A stretch of DNA of 13,812 bases from an uncultured Geobacteraceae bacterium (GCA_903879825.1 CAIRND010000157.1:1-13812); one strand, 5' to 3'; positions 1 to 6,877 are shown, counted from the stretch's first letter. The notes: generated by a model from the letters alone, not told the origin. Numbers and translations: made by a program.

Positions 1-122
1 GGAATCAGTTGGAACAGTATAGCAGCGACCATTCTGAAGCCAGGTTCAGCCACGGCATTTGTCCGCACTGCGCGGAAGAGCAGATGGAAATAATCAAAAC
101 TCTGAAACACCGATCTGCGTGA
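1..122 (+). CDS. C-terminal end of an upstream signalling protein (partial, 5' end outside window)
   Basis: The third forward frame is open from the window edge to a TGA at 120-122 and gives 39 residues. These include FSHGICPHCAEEQM (codons 45-86). A tail of the form SHGICPxC followed by an acidic/lysine-rich stretch is a recurrent C-terminal extension of PAS/GAF-containing sensor and regulator proteins, especially in Geobacter-like bacteria, so I read this as the end of such a protein. The other two forward frames hit stops with no recognisable protein. The CxxC pair (Cys at codons 60-62 and 69-71) could bind a metal or be redox active, but that is inference. It ends 25 bp before the REC-PAS-GGDEF gene on the same strand, so the two are probably co-transcribed and may form a signalling pair. 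Domain content upstream of the tail cannot be seen. Confidence 0.6.
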   Translation, partial: NQLEQYSSDHSEARFSHGICPHCAEEQMEIIKTLKHRSA

Positions 123-147
123 TACTGCCGCTGCATGAAGGTGAACA

Positions 148-1452
148 ATGCCCATAGCGTATCTGAACATAGACCTGACCGGACTTGATTTACTCGTAGT
201 TGAAGACGATGCAATTACGGCGCTTATGATTTCACTCGCTCTCTCCCGTCACGGCGCCCGGGTAGAAACAGCCACTAACGGCAGCGACGGATTTTTGAAG
301 TTTCAGCAGCACCGCTTTCCGATAGTCATGACTGATATCAATATGCCCGGTATGAACGGCCTTGATCTGGTGGGCAAGATAAAATTGCTCGATCAGGATG
401 TTCAGGTAATCGCAATATCTGCAAACCGCGAGATCGACTGTCTTGTTTCGGCAATAGAACTTGGCTTCAGCGACTATTTTCTTAAACCGATCGATATCGA
501 AAAGCTGCTTCTATCCGTAAAAAGATGTCGTGATGTCATCGCCGTTAAGTTTCAACTCGAAAACGAACGGGAAAAATTCCGTACTGTGGTGGAGAGTCTG
601 GGAGAGGGTATTTCCGTAAAGGATCTTGAGTATCGTATTTTGTATCAAAACAGGGCTATGACTGAAATGTTCGGTGGTCAGACCGGTTCAGCCTGTTACA
701 CCTCTTTTGGTCGCGAAGAACCCTGTAACGAATGCCCTACAATCGAGGCGTTAAAGGATGGCCAGACACATTCGTCCTGCCGGGAATATCAACAGAATGG
801 CGTCACCTTCCATGTTGAAAGTACCGCATCACTGTTGCGGGATTCTTGCGGTACGGTTACGGGAACGGTTGAAATTACCCGGGATATCAGCCTGCGCATT
901 AAAAACGAACAAACCTTTCGCGACATGGCATTTCATGACCCGCTTACCGGTCTGGCGAACCGCCGACTGTTTGAAGACCGTTTGGAGCAGACCATTGCCA
1001 AATCGCATCGCTATGGGATGAAGTTCGGGCTGATATATCTTGATTTGGATTGTTTTAAAAATGTCAACGACAGGTATGGTCACGAAGCGGGTGATCAGGT
1101 GTTGGTTGAAGCTGCAGAACGTATCAGGGTCTGCAGTAAGCGTGATCTTGATACCATTAGTCGCCAGGGTGGCGATGAATTCTGCATCATATTTACTGAC
1201 TGCGGCGATAGAGAAAAACTGGCTGGTATCGCTGAAAAACTGTTGGAGCAGTTTGCCCGGCCGTTTCAGCTGTCAGGCACAGTGATAGTGACGACTGCAA
1301 GCATCGGTATCAGTATTTTTCCCGATAATGGTTCTGATACGAAAGAGCTGGAAATTGCAGCCGACCTGGCCATGTATAATGCCAAAAAAGCCGGCCGCAA
1401 TACCTATCGTTTCTGGGAGTCGGGCACGTCACCCGGTTCCGTAGATTTGTAA
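148..1452 (+). CDS. Response regulator with REC, PAS and GGDEF domains (probable diguanylate cyclase)
   Basis: This 434-residue cytoplasmic protein probably makes c-di-GMP from two GTP when its receiver domain is phosphorylated. REC spans residues about 14-125: acidic pocket E19/D20/D21, phospho-acceptor D63 in MTDINMPG, S91 as the switch Ser/Thr and K113-P114. A PAS-like domain (about 142-250) contains C183, C193 and C196 in the pattern CYTSF-x5-PCNEC. GGDEF starts near 258 with HDPLTGLANRR, continues with DLDCFKNVNDRYGH and has an intact GGDEF signature at 341-345. An RxxD inhibitory site (R332, D335) lies exactly five residues before it, so product inhibition is expected. No signal peptide, membrane segment or EAL domain is visible. 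The ATG at 148 follows a GAAGGTGA ribosome-binding sequence (137-144); the ATG at 135 is out of frame. The cognate kinase is unknown; the partial protein upstream is a candidate partner. Confidence 0.93.
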   Translation: MPIAYLNIDLTGLDLLVVEDDAITALMISLALSRHGARVETATNGSDGFLKFQQHRFPIVMTDINMPGMNGLDLVGKIKLLDQDVQVIAISANREIDCLVSAIELGFSDYFLKPIDIEKLLLSVKRCRDVIAVKFQLENEREKFRTVVESLGEGISVKDLEYRILYQNRAMTEMFGGQTGSACYTSFGREEPCNECPTIEALKDGQTHSSCREYQQNGVTFHVESTASLLRDSCGTVTGTVEITRDISLRIKNEQTFRDMAFHDPLTGLANRRLFEDRLEQTIAKSHRYGMKFGLIYLDLDCFKNVNDRYGHEAGDQVLVEAAERIRVCSKRDLDTISRQGGDEFCIIFTDCGDREKLAGIAEKLLEQFARPFQLSGTVIVTTASIGISIFPDNGSDTKELEIAADLAMYNAKKAGRNTYRFWESGTSPGSVDL

Positions 1453-1468
1453 TCCCGCTGTTGTCTGA

Positions 1469-1996
1469 TCAGTATTTCAAGTCAGCGTAATCAACCCATC
1501 CACCGGCAAGCACCAGGGCTTTATCAAAGGGTGATATTTCAAAGTTGAAGATACGCTGCTTTCCTCCGCCACTCATGGTCAGTGTTCCTGCCTCGATGTC
1601 AATGTTCATGGAGGCATCTTCATCATTTGCGTGGGAGAAAATTGCGTCGAGGTCGTTAGCAGGCAGTTCGATGGCAGCCATGCCGCAATTGAACATATTC
1701 TGCCGGAAGATTCGCGCAAAAGATTCGCCAATGACCGCAGTAATGCCGTTGACTTCAAACACCCAGGGGGCATGCTCGCGGGACGAACCGCAGCCGAAGT
1801 TGGCGCGGGTAACGATAACCCGTGCATTCCTGGTTTGTGGCCCATTCGGGTCGAACCCGGGCAATTTCAGGTCTTCAAGAATATAGGGTTTCAGGTCTTC
1901 CTTGGTAATCTCGGTCAGGTATTTTGCCGGGATAATTTCGTCAGTGTTGATGTCGCTGCGGTCGAGAAAGAGGACAGGTCCTCCGAATGTTTTCAT
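1469..1996 (-). CDS. leuD: 3-isopropylmalate/citramalate dehydratase small subunit LeuD
   Basis: Small (swivel-domain) subunit of the aconitase-family isomerase that interconverts 2- and 3-isopropylmalate in leucine synthesis. In bacteria that make isoleucine by the citramalate route, the same enzyme also isomerises citramalate. The 175-residue protein begins KTFGGPVLFLDRSDINTDEI, a typical small-subunit opening. It carries the substrate-loop motif NFGCGSSREHAPW (66-78) and IGESFARIFRQNMFNCG (89-105). Its length fits the short LeuD/homoaconitase-small-subunit type rather than the roughly 200-residue enterobacterial form. The start is supported by AAGGGAG about 8 nt upstream on the minus strand. 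It lies 33 bp downstream of leuC and is certainly the partner subunit. No leuA, leuB or cimA is in the window, so which pathway it serves cannot be decided here. Confidence 0.94.
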   Translation of the reverse strand: MKTFGGPVLFLDRSDINTDEIIPAKYLTEITKEDLKPYILEDLKLPGFDPNGPQTRNARVIVTRANFGCGSSREHAPWVFEVNGITAVIGESFARIFRQNMFNCGMAAIELPANDLDAIFSHANDEDASMNIDIEAGTLTMSGGGKQRIFNFEISPFDKALVLAGGWVDYADLKY

Positions 1997-2029
1997 AATA
2001 AAAACTCCCTTAAAAAAGATATAACACGA

Positions 2030-3313
2030 CTATAAGTACTTTCTCGGATCGGCGATCATTCCTTCAATGGCGCTGGCCGCTGCTGTGGCAGGCGACATCA
2101 GGTGCACCATGCCCCCTTTGCCCATGCGTCCCATGAAGTTGCGGTTGGTGGTAGAGGCACAGATTTCTCCTTCTGCCAATACCCCGTTGCTCATTCCCAG
2201 GCAGGCGCCACAGGTTGGGTTGGTAACGCAGAAACCCGCCTCCATGAAGATATCTATCAAGCCCTCTTTGCTTGCATCCTTGAAAATAGCCGGGGTGGCC
2301 GGTGAGAGGATTCCGCGTACGTTCGACGCTAGTTTGTGTCCCTTTAGGATCTGTGCCGCGATGCGCAGGTCTTCCAGTCGCCCGTTGGTGCAGGAACCGA
2401 TATAGACCTGATCAAGGGGGGTGCCAGCCAGTTCGGAGACCGTTTTAACTTGGTCCGGTTTGTATCCGAAAGTAATGGTGGGTTCAAGAGTCGTAACATC
2501 AATCTCGATGATCTTGTCATACTCAGCATCAGCATCGGCACACCACTGAGAATAATCTGCCAGTGCTGCTTCCTTGCTGGCAAAGTCGCCGCTGATAAAT
2601 TGCCACAGGTAATTAACCGTGGTCATGTCCGGTTGGCAGATTCCTGATGTGCCGCCCGCTTCAATGGCCATATTGCAGAGTGTCATGCGTGATTCCATGG
2701 TCATGTCAGCAATGGTTGAGCCATGAAATTCCATTACCCGGTCAGTAGCGCCATTGACGCCTATTTTTCCGATGATGTGCAGGATGACGTCTTTTGCGTA
2801 GACCCCTTTCGGGAGTGTACCGTTGACGTTAAACTTAATCGTTTTTGGTTGGCGGAACGCGCAGACACCTTTCAGGATGCCTACTTCCAGATCGGTCGTG
2901 CCGATGCCGGCGGCAAAAGCGCCGAAGGCTCCATGGGTACAGGTGTGGGAGTCGCCCATGATGACGGTGTAGCCGGGACGGATAAAGCCGCGTTCCGGGA
3001 AAAGGGCATGACAGACGCCGTTAGCGCCTATATCAAAAAAATCCTTGATGTCGTGACGGCGGGCCCAATCGCGCAGTATCTTGGCCTGGGTGGCCGTTTT
3101 GGTGTCCTTACTGGGGGTGACATGATCGATGACGGCCTTGATCTTCGTAGGATCAAAGACGCGATCCTTGCCGCGCCGGATCAGGTCATCAATGGCGATC
3201 GGTGTGGTAATCTCGTGGCAGAGCACCGCATCGAGGCGCAGCACTTTGGTGCCAGGAAAGGGCTCGTTTACCAGATGAGCATCAAATATTTTCTCTGCAG
3301 TTGTTTTAGCCAT
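2030..3313 (-). CDS. leuC: 3-isopropylmalate/citramalate dehydratase large subunit LeuC
   Basis: Catalytic large subunit of the [4Fe-4S] isomerase, 427 residues from the chosen start. The three cluster-ligand cysteines are visible: C308 in GSCTNGR, and C368 and C371 in NPTCGACLG. The conserved block GDSHTCTHGAFGAFAAGIG (120-138) and a C-terminal region rich in NRNFMGRMG complete the aconitase fold. I chose the ATG at 3311-3313 (MAKTTAEKIF) because the minus strand has GAGG 7 nt upstream (complement of 3321-3324). The ATG five codons earlier (3326-3328) would place that ribosome-binding site inside the gene and has none of its own. It is first in a leuC-leuD operon, reading away from larB, with a promoter candidate just upstream. 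No attenuator or T-box-like leader is apparent: the predicted 5' leader is only about 25 nt. Confidence 0.95.
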   Translation of the reverse strand: MAKTTAEKIFDAHLVNEPFPGTKVLRLDAVLCHEITTPIAIDDLIRRGKDRVFDPTKIKAVIDHVTPSKDTKTATQAKILRDWARRHDIKDFFDIGANGVCHALFPERGFIRPGYTVIMGDSHTCTHGAFGAFAAGIGTTDLEVGILKGVCAFRQPKTIKFNVNGTLPKGVYAKDVILHIIGKIGVNGATDRVMEFHGSTIADMTMESRMTLCNMAIEAGGTSGICQPDMTTVNYLWQFISGDFASKEAALADYSQWCADADAEYDKIIEIDVTTLEPTITFGYKPDQVKTVSELAGTPLDQVYIGSCTNGRLEDLRIAAQILKGHKLASNVRGILSPATPAIFKDASKEGLIDIFMEAGFCVTNPTCGACLGMSNGVLAEGEICASTTNRNFMGRMGKGGMVHLMSPATAAASAIEGMIADPRKYL

Positions 3314-3320
3314 TTTTCGA

Positions 3321-3324
3321 CCTC
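3321..3324 (-). promoter_or_regulatory. Ribosome-binding site that decides the leuC start
   Basis: The minus strand reads GAGG here, 7 nt before the ATG at 3311-3313. It lies downstream of the alternative ATG at 3326-3328, which argues for the shorter 427-residue LeuC. Confidence 0.6.
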
Positions 3325-3345
3325 GCATGATTCAGAATTGGCAAA

Positions 3346-3375
3346 CTTGTAGCACAACTATCACTAGAATGTAAA
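3346..3375 (-). promoter_or_regulatory. Candidate sigma-70 promoter of leuCD
   Basis: On the minus strand a -35 box TTTACA (complement of 3370-3375, 5 of 6 to consensus) is followed after 18 bp by TACAAG (complement of 3346-3351, 4 of 6). TGC directly before the second box makes it an extended -10. Predicted transcription would start near 3338, leaving a leader of about 25 nt that contains the leuC ribosome-binding site. This is a consensus match by eye. Confidence 0.45.
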
Positions 3376-3409
3376 CCGGTGAACTTTTTTTTGATGGGGT
3401 AATACGGCC

Positions 3410-3434
3410 GAAAAACTGGTTTTTCATGGAAAAC
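3410..3434. repeat. Three alternating 7-bp arms (operator-like inverted repeat) between leuC and larB
   Basis: Arm 1, GAAAAAC (3410-3416), and arm 2, GTTTTTC (3419-3425), are exact reverse complements separated by TG. Arm 3, GGAAAAC (3428-3434), matches arm 1 at 6 of 7 positions and follows arm 2 after AT. The arms therefore alternate in orientation with a constant 9-bp period. The element lies just upstream of the proposed larB -10 box (3449-3454), where a regulator could compete with or recruit RNA polymerase, and about 70-95 bp upstream of the predicted leuC transcription start. No known regulator site was recognised. It could also fold as a weak RNA hairpin, but no terminator-like G+C stem is present. 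Confidence 0.5.
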
Positions 3435-3445
3435 GGCATCAGCCA

Positions 3446-3454
3446 TGGTATAAC
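3446..3454 (+). promoter_or_regulatory. Candidate extended -10 promoter of the larB operon
   Basis: TGG followed by TATAAC (3449-3454, 5 of 6 to the -10 consensus) gives an extended -10 element. No good -35 box is found at the expected distance; that space is occupied by the alternating-arm repeat, which fits an activator- or repressor-controlled promoter. The start would be near 3461, with a leader of about 33 nt carrying GCGGGGA (3480-3486) ahead of the larB ATG. Confidence 0.35.
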
Positions 3455-3493
3455 TTCGTCAGCAGGTGATTCAGATGCAGCGGGGATTTATAC

Positions 3494-4243
3494 ATGAATC
3501 AGGAATATCTTAAAACAATGCTCAATTCAGTCCGGCACGGAGGGCTGTCCGTAGATGATGCCTTGCAACAACTGCGTCAGCTTCCCTTTGAGGATATCGG
3601 CTGCGCACAGGTGGATCATCACCGCCAGTTGCGTCAGGGGATGCCGGAGATGATTTTTGGAGAAGGCAAAACGGCGGAACAGATAATAGCAATAACGGCG
3701 GCAATGTCGGCTAAGGGAAGCAATATTCTTGTGACGCGTCTGGATAAGGAGAAGGCGTCGCAGCTTGTGCTCGTCTTTCCGGAAGCCAGTTACCACGCCG
3801 ATGCACGCTGTCTGACGCTTGAACATCAACCGCCGGAGCAGCAGGGCAGGGGGGCGATCCTGGTTATTTCGGCGGGGACGTCCGATATACCGGTTGCGGC
3901 CGAAGCGGTGATAACGGCCCGTTTTCTCGGTAATGAGGTCGGGCAGATCTATGATGTCGGCGTGGCCGGAATTCATCGTTTGTTGGCGCGAAGGGAACAA
4001 TTAGCGGCCGCCGCAGTACTCATCGTGGTGGCCGGTATGGAAGGGGCGCTCCCTTCCGTGATAGGAGGGTTGGTCGATAAACCGGTGATTGCCGTTCCCA
4101 CCTCGGTCGGCTATGGCGCTTCTTTCGGCGGTATCGCGGCATTACTCGGCATGCTCAACTCGTGTGCTTCCGGGGTGACTGTGGTGAATATCGATAATGG
4201 TTTCGGCGCCGCCTGTGCGGCCAGTTTGATCAATCGGGTGTGA
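3494..4243 (+). CDS. larB: Pyridinium-3,5-biscarboxylic acid mononucleotide synthase LarB
   Basis: LarB performs the first step of nickel-pincer nucleotide (NPN) cofactor synthesis. It carboxylates the pyridinium ring of nicotinate adenine dinucleotide and releases AMP. The 249-residue protein has the family layout: a less conserved N-terminal part (1-120) and a PurE-like C-terminal domain. The latter carries ISAGTSDIPVAAEA (125-138), GVAGIHRLL (156-164), VAGMEGALPSVIGGL (179-193) and the signature PTSVGYGASFGG (202-213). NSCASG at 222-227 puts C224 in the place of the cysteine that forms a covalent adduct with the substrate in characterised LarB. The start has GCGGGGA 7 nt upstream. It is first in the larB-larC-pncC-mutM operon. 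LarA (lactate racemase) and LarE (sulfur insertion) are absent from the window, so the client enzyme is unknown. It could be misread as an AIR carboxylase (PurE), but length and larC pairing exclude that. Confidence 0.92.
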   Translation: MNQEYLKTMLNSVRHGGLSVDDALQQLRQLPFEDIGCAQVDHHRQLRQGMPEMIFGEGKTAEQIIAITAAMSAKGSNILVTRLDKEKASQLVLVFPEASYHADARCLTLEHQPPEQQGRGAILVISAGTSDIPVAAEAVITARFLGNEVGQIYDVGVAGIHRLLARREQLAAAAVLIVVAGMEGALPSVIGGLVDKPVIAVPTSVGYGASFGGIAALLGMLNSCASGVTVVNIDNGFGAACAASLINRV

Positions 4244-4244
4244 T

Positions 4245-5426
4245 ATGAAAATAATTTATTTTGACTGCTATGCCGGTATCTCTGGCGATATGACCGTTGG
4301 GGCGCTGCTTGATCTTGGGGTGCCGCTTGATCATGTGCGTGTGGAACTGGCTACCTTGGCACTCCCGACCGGCTCGTACGAGCTATCAACCGGTCGAACC
4401 GAACGGCGGCAGATGCCGGCTCTGAAATTCGATGTGGCGGTGCATGACCACCATACTCACCGGCACTACGCCGGGATTGATGCGCTGATTGCCGGCAGCG
4501 GGCTGTCTGATGAGGTTAAGAAGAAATCCCGCCTGATATTCCGTCGTCTGGCCGAATCCGAGGCACGGGTTCACGGAATTTGCATCGAGGAGGTGCATTT
4601 TCACGAAGTTGGCGCGGTTGATTCAATCGTTGATATCGTCGCAACTGCGATCTGTCTTGAATATCTTCAGGTGGAACAGGTCTACGCTTCGGCCCTGCCG
4701 CTGGGGAGTGGTTTCGTTGAAACCGCCCATGGCCGGCTGCCTGTTCCTGCCCCGGCCACGGCAGATTTACTGCAGGGAGTGCCGGTGCATGGCCAGTGTG
4801 GCCCAGGTGAGCGGGTGACGCCGACCGGTGCCGCTATTCTGGTGGCACTCGTTAGCGGATTCGGTCAGCAGCCGTCCATGCAGTTGGAGCGGGTCGGCAG
4901 CGGTGCCGGAGGTAAAGATTTTCCTGATTGTCCCAATATAGTGCGGGCTTTTTTGGGCCATTCCACTGAAAACCCCACGCAGCCGGATGGCGTGATTGTC
5001 GTTGAGGCCAATATAGACGACTCTACGCCGGAAATTCTCGGCTATGTCATGGAACGTCTTTTTGAAGAAGGGGCGTTGGATGTGTTCTTTACACCGGTTC
5101 AGATGAAAAAGAACCGACCCGGTGTGATGCTGTCGTTTCTCTGTCACCCGGAACAGTTCGATCGGTTGGCTCAACTGGCATTGAGCGAAACGTCTGCTAT
5201 CGGCCTGCGCTATTATCCTGCAGATCGTGTGATTCTGCGGCGGGAGATTGTTGAACAGCAGACAGAGTTTGGTGCTGTGCGCTTTAAGCAGGTTTTTGAT
5301 GGTCGCAGTAATTTTCTGCGTGCCGCCCCCGAATACGAGGATTGCCGCCGTATAGCCCGTGAAACGGGCATTCCCTGCCGGGAAGTTATGGCGCGGCTGC
5401 AGCCTGCAGGAGTGACTGAAACATGA
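4245..5426 (+). CDS. larC: Pyridinium-3,5-bisthiocarboxylic acid mononucleotide nickel chelatase LarC
   Basis: LarC performs the last step of NPN cofactor synthesis, the CTP-dependent insertion of nickel into the dithiolated pyridinium nucleotide to form a carbon-nickel bond. The single 393-residue reading frame covers both parts of the protein; some lactobacilli instead split it as larC1/larC2 joined by frameshifting. Family features are YFDCYAGISGDM near the N terminus (5-16), a histidine-rich segment HDHHTHRH (67-74), HFHEVGAVDSIVD (118-130) and ANIDDSTPEILGYVMERL (255-272) followed by MKKNRPG (287-293). The histidine-rich loop fits nickel handling. The ATG follows the larB stop after one base, so translation is probably coupled. 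The stop overlaps the pncC start in ATGA. Confidence 0.93.
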   Translation: MKIIYFDCYAGISGDMTVGALLDLGVPLDHVRVELATLALPTGSYELSTGRTERRQMPALKFDVAVHDHHTHRHYAGIDALIAGSGLSDEVKKKSRLIFRRLAESEARVHGICIEEVHFHEVGAVDSIVDIVATAICLEYLQVEQVYASALPLGSGFVETAHGRLPVPAPATADLLQGVPVHGQCGPGERVTPTGAAILVALVSGFGQQPSMQLERVGSGAGGKDFPDCPNIVRAFLGHSTENPTQPDGVIVVEANIDDSTPEILGYVMERLFEEGALDVFFTPVQMKKNRPGVMLSFLCHPEQFDRLAQLALSETSAIGLRYYPADRVILRREIVEQQTEFGAVRFKQVFDGRSNFLRAAPEYEDCRRIARETGIPCREVMARLQPAGVTET

Positions 5427-5974
5427 ACACTTCATCGTTGACCAACGGCGATTTCAGTATAGACGAGGCGCTGGCAGAGCTGCTTCGTGATCGTGGTGTG
5501 ACGCTTTCATTGGCGGAGTCGTGCAGTGGCGGTCTGATAGCCAAACGGATCACCGATATACCCGGCAGTTCCGCCTATTTTAGTGAAGGAGTTGTTACCT
5601 ATTCGAATGCTGCTAAAACGAGATTACTTGGGGTCTCTGCCGACATTTTGAACAACTGCGGTGCCGTCAGTTCCGAATGTGCTGCAGCAATGGCTGCCGG
5701 TATCCGGCTGGCTTCCGGTAGCGATCTTGGTTTGTCGGTCACCGGAATCGCCGGGCCTGATGGCGGCAGTGAGGACAAGCCTGTTGGAACAGTCTTTATA
5801 GCGCTTGCGGCACCCGATGGCTGTTGGGTAAAGCGCTTTCAGTTCAACGGCAACCGGGACGATATCCGTACCCTTACCGCATGGACAGCGCTCGACTGGT
5901 TGCGGCGTTATCTGTTGGGGATGAAGCAGATGCCTCAGATTGTGACATCAACAACGGGAGGAACGGATGCCTGA
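5423..5974 (+). CDS. pncC: Nicotinamide-nucleotide amidase PncC (CinA C-terminal domain family)
   Basis: PncC hydrolyses nicotinamide mononucleotide (NMN) to nicotinate mononucleotide plus ammonia, recycling NMN released by NAD-consuming enzymes such as NAD-dependent DNA ligase. The 183-residue protein is the CinA C-terminal domain alone; the MoaB-like N-terminal domain of full CinA is missing. Signatures are LAESCSGGLIAKRITDIPGS (30-49), GVVTYSNAAKTRLLGV (56-71), GAVSSECAAAMA (80-91) and TGIAGPDGGSEDKPVGTV (107-124). It overlaps larC by 4 bp (ATGA) and mutM by 8 bp, so it belongs firmly to this operon. Context allows two jobs: feeding nicotinate nucleotide towards the LarB substrate, or NMN salvage linked to DNA repair. 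About 20 residues before the conserved core are unlike the family average and carry no clear function. Confidence 0.9.
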   Translation: MNTSSLTNGDFSIDEALAELLRDRGVTLSLAESCSGGLIAKRITDIPGSSAYFSEGVVTYSNAAKTRLLGVSADILNNCGAVSSECAAAMAAGIRLASGSDLGLSVTGIAGPDGGSEDKPVGTVFIALAAPDGCWVKRFQFNGNRDDIRTLTAWTALDWLRRYLLGMKQMPQIVTSTTGGTDA

Positions 5975-6770
5975 ACTACCGGAGGTGGAAGTAACCCGCC
6001 AGCGGTTGGAGCGGGCATTGGTGGGCAGGCGTTTTACCGTGGTGGAACTGCGCGTCCCAAAACTCCGGCTTCCGGTGAAGGCGGATCTTGCCGATATCCT
6101 GCCGGGGCTCACGGTGCGGGCGATCGTCCGTCGCGGCAAGTATCTGTTGTTTGACTGCGGTAGCGGCTGGCTGCTCGTGCATTTGGGGATGACCGGCTAC
6201 CTGCGGCTGTTGCGTGGCTCGTCGCCGCCGGGGAAGCATGACCACCTTGATTTTATATTTGACGACGGCCAGCTGCTCCGTTTCCACGATCCTCGAAAAT
6301 TCGGCATCGTCACCTGGTTTGCCGGCGACCCGCAGCTGCACCCCCTTCTGGCCACTATTGGCCCGGAACCGCTCACGGACGCCTTTAACGGTACATACAT
6401 TCATACGGTGGGCAAAAATCGGAAAGTGGCGATTAAACAGTTAATTATGAACAGCGCCGTAGTGGCGGGAGTCGGGAACATTTATGCCAACGAAGCGCTC
6501 TTCCATGCCCGTATCCTTCCGGATCGCAGCGCCGGGACTCTGACACTGCAGGAATGCACCACGCTAGCTGCCACTATCAGACAGGAGCTGGAACGGTCGA
6601 TCAGCGAGGGAATCGCCTGCCGGGTAGCAGAGGAATCCGTTTCATATCATCCCCAGGTGTTAAAGGTCTATGGCCGGGGCGGACAGCCCTGCCCTGATTG
6701 CGGTGACCCCCTTGAAGAGAGCAGGCTCGGAAACCGGAGCACCGTTTTCTGCCGTCGCTGCCAGGAATGA
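5967..6770 (+). CDS. mutM: Formamidopyrimidine-DNA glycosylase MutM (Fpg)
   Basis: MutM is a bifunctional base-excision repair glycosylase/AP lyase that removes 8-oxoguanine and formamidopyrimidines. The 267-residue protein starts MPELPEVE, giving the catalytic Pro-Glu after methionine removal. The conserved lysine is K58 in RRGKYLLF, and HDPRKFG (107-113) and the helix-two-turn-helix segment GVGNIYANEALF (168-179) are present. A C-terminal zinc finger has C242, C245, C262 and C265 (C-x2-C-x16-C-x2-C), with DNA-contacting R257. All catalytic residues are intact. GGGAGG (5956-5961) inside the end of pncC lies 5 nt before the ATG, and the 8-bp overlap with pncC indicates coupled translation. 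No terminator-like hairpin follows, so some read-through into recA is possible. Confidence 0.96.
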   Translation: MPELPEVEVTRQRLERALVGRRFTVVELRVPKLRLPVKADLADILPGLTVRAIVRRGKYLLFDCGSGWLLVHLGMTGYLRLLRGSSPPGKHDHLDFIFDDGQLLRFHDPRKFGIVTWFAGDPQLHPLLATIGPEPLTDAFNGTYIHTVGKNRKVAIKQLIMNSAVVAGVGNIYANEALFHARILPDRSAGTLTLQECTTLAATIRQELERSISEGIACRVAEESVSYHPQVLKVYGRGGQPCPDCGDPLEESRLGNRSTVFCRRCQE

Positions 6771-6802
6771 ACATAATGCATAAAAACGGACAGATAAAAC
6801 CT

Positions 6803-6831
6803 TGCGATGCATCTGGTGGATATGCTATTTT
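6803..6831 (+). promoter_or_regulatory. Candidate recA promoter
   Basis: TTGCGA (6803-6808, 4 of 6 to the -35 consensus), a 17-bp spacer and TATTTT (6826-6831, 4 of 6) preceded by TGC form a plausible extended -10 promoter, with a start near 6838 and a leader of about 40 nt. An exact 8-bp palindrome GATGCATC (6806-6813) overlaps the -35 box. Neither an E. coli-type CTG-N10-CAG site nor the GGTT...ACC form reported for Geobacter LexA is present between mutM and recA. Confidence 0.45.
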
Positions 6832-6877
6832 TCTATCCTTTTAATCTACACACCCTATCCATTCAGGAGATACTTTA

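Noticed and set aside
2723..3352. 209-codon open frame on the + strand
   Set aside because: It is opposite leuC, whose cluster cysteines and substrate motifs prove the minus strand is coding. No protein family is recognisable in the + frame.
3339..3354. Sigma-54-like spacing (TGG-N10-GC) on the + strand ahead of larB
   Set aside because: The -12 part reads TAGC rather than TTGC, it lies about 140 bp from larB, and it coincides with the better-supported minus-strand leuC -10 box.
4767..5435. 222-codon open frame on the minus strand
   Set aside because: It lies wholly opposite larC and the start of pncC, has no recognisable motif, and has the low-complexity Arg/His/Gln-rich composition of an antisense frame.
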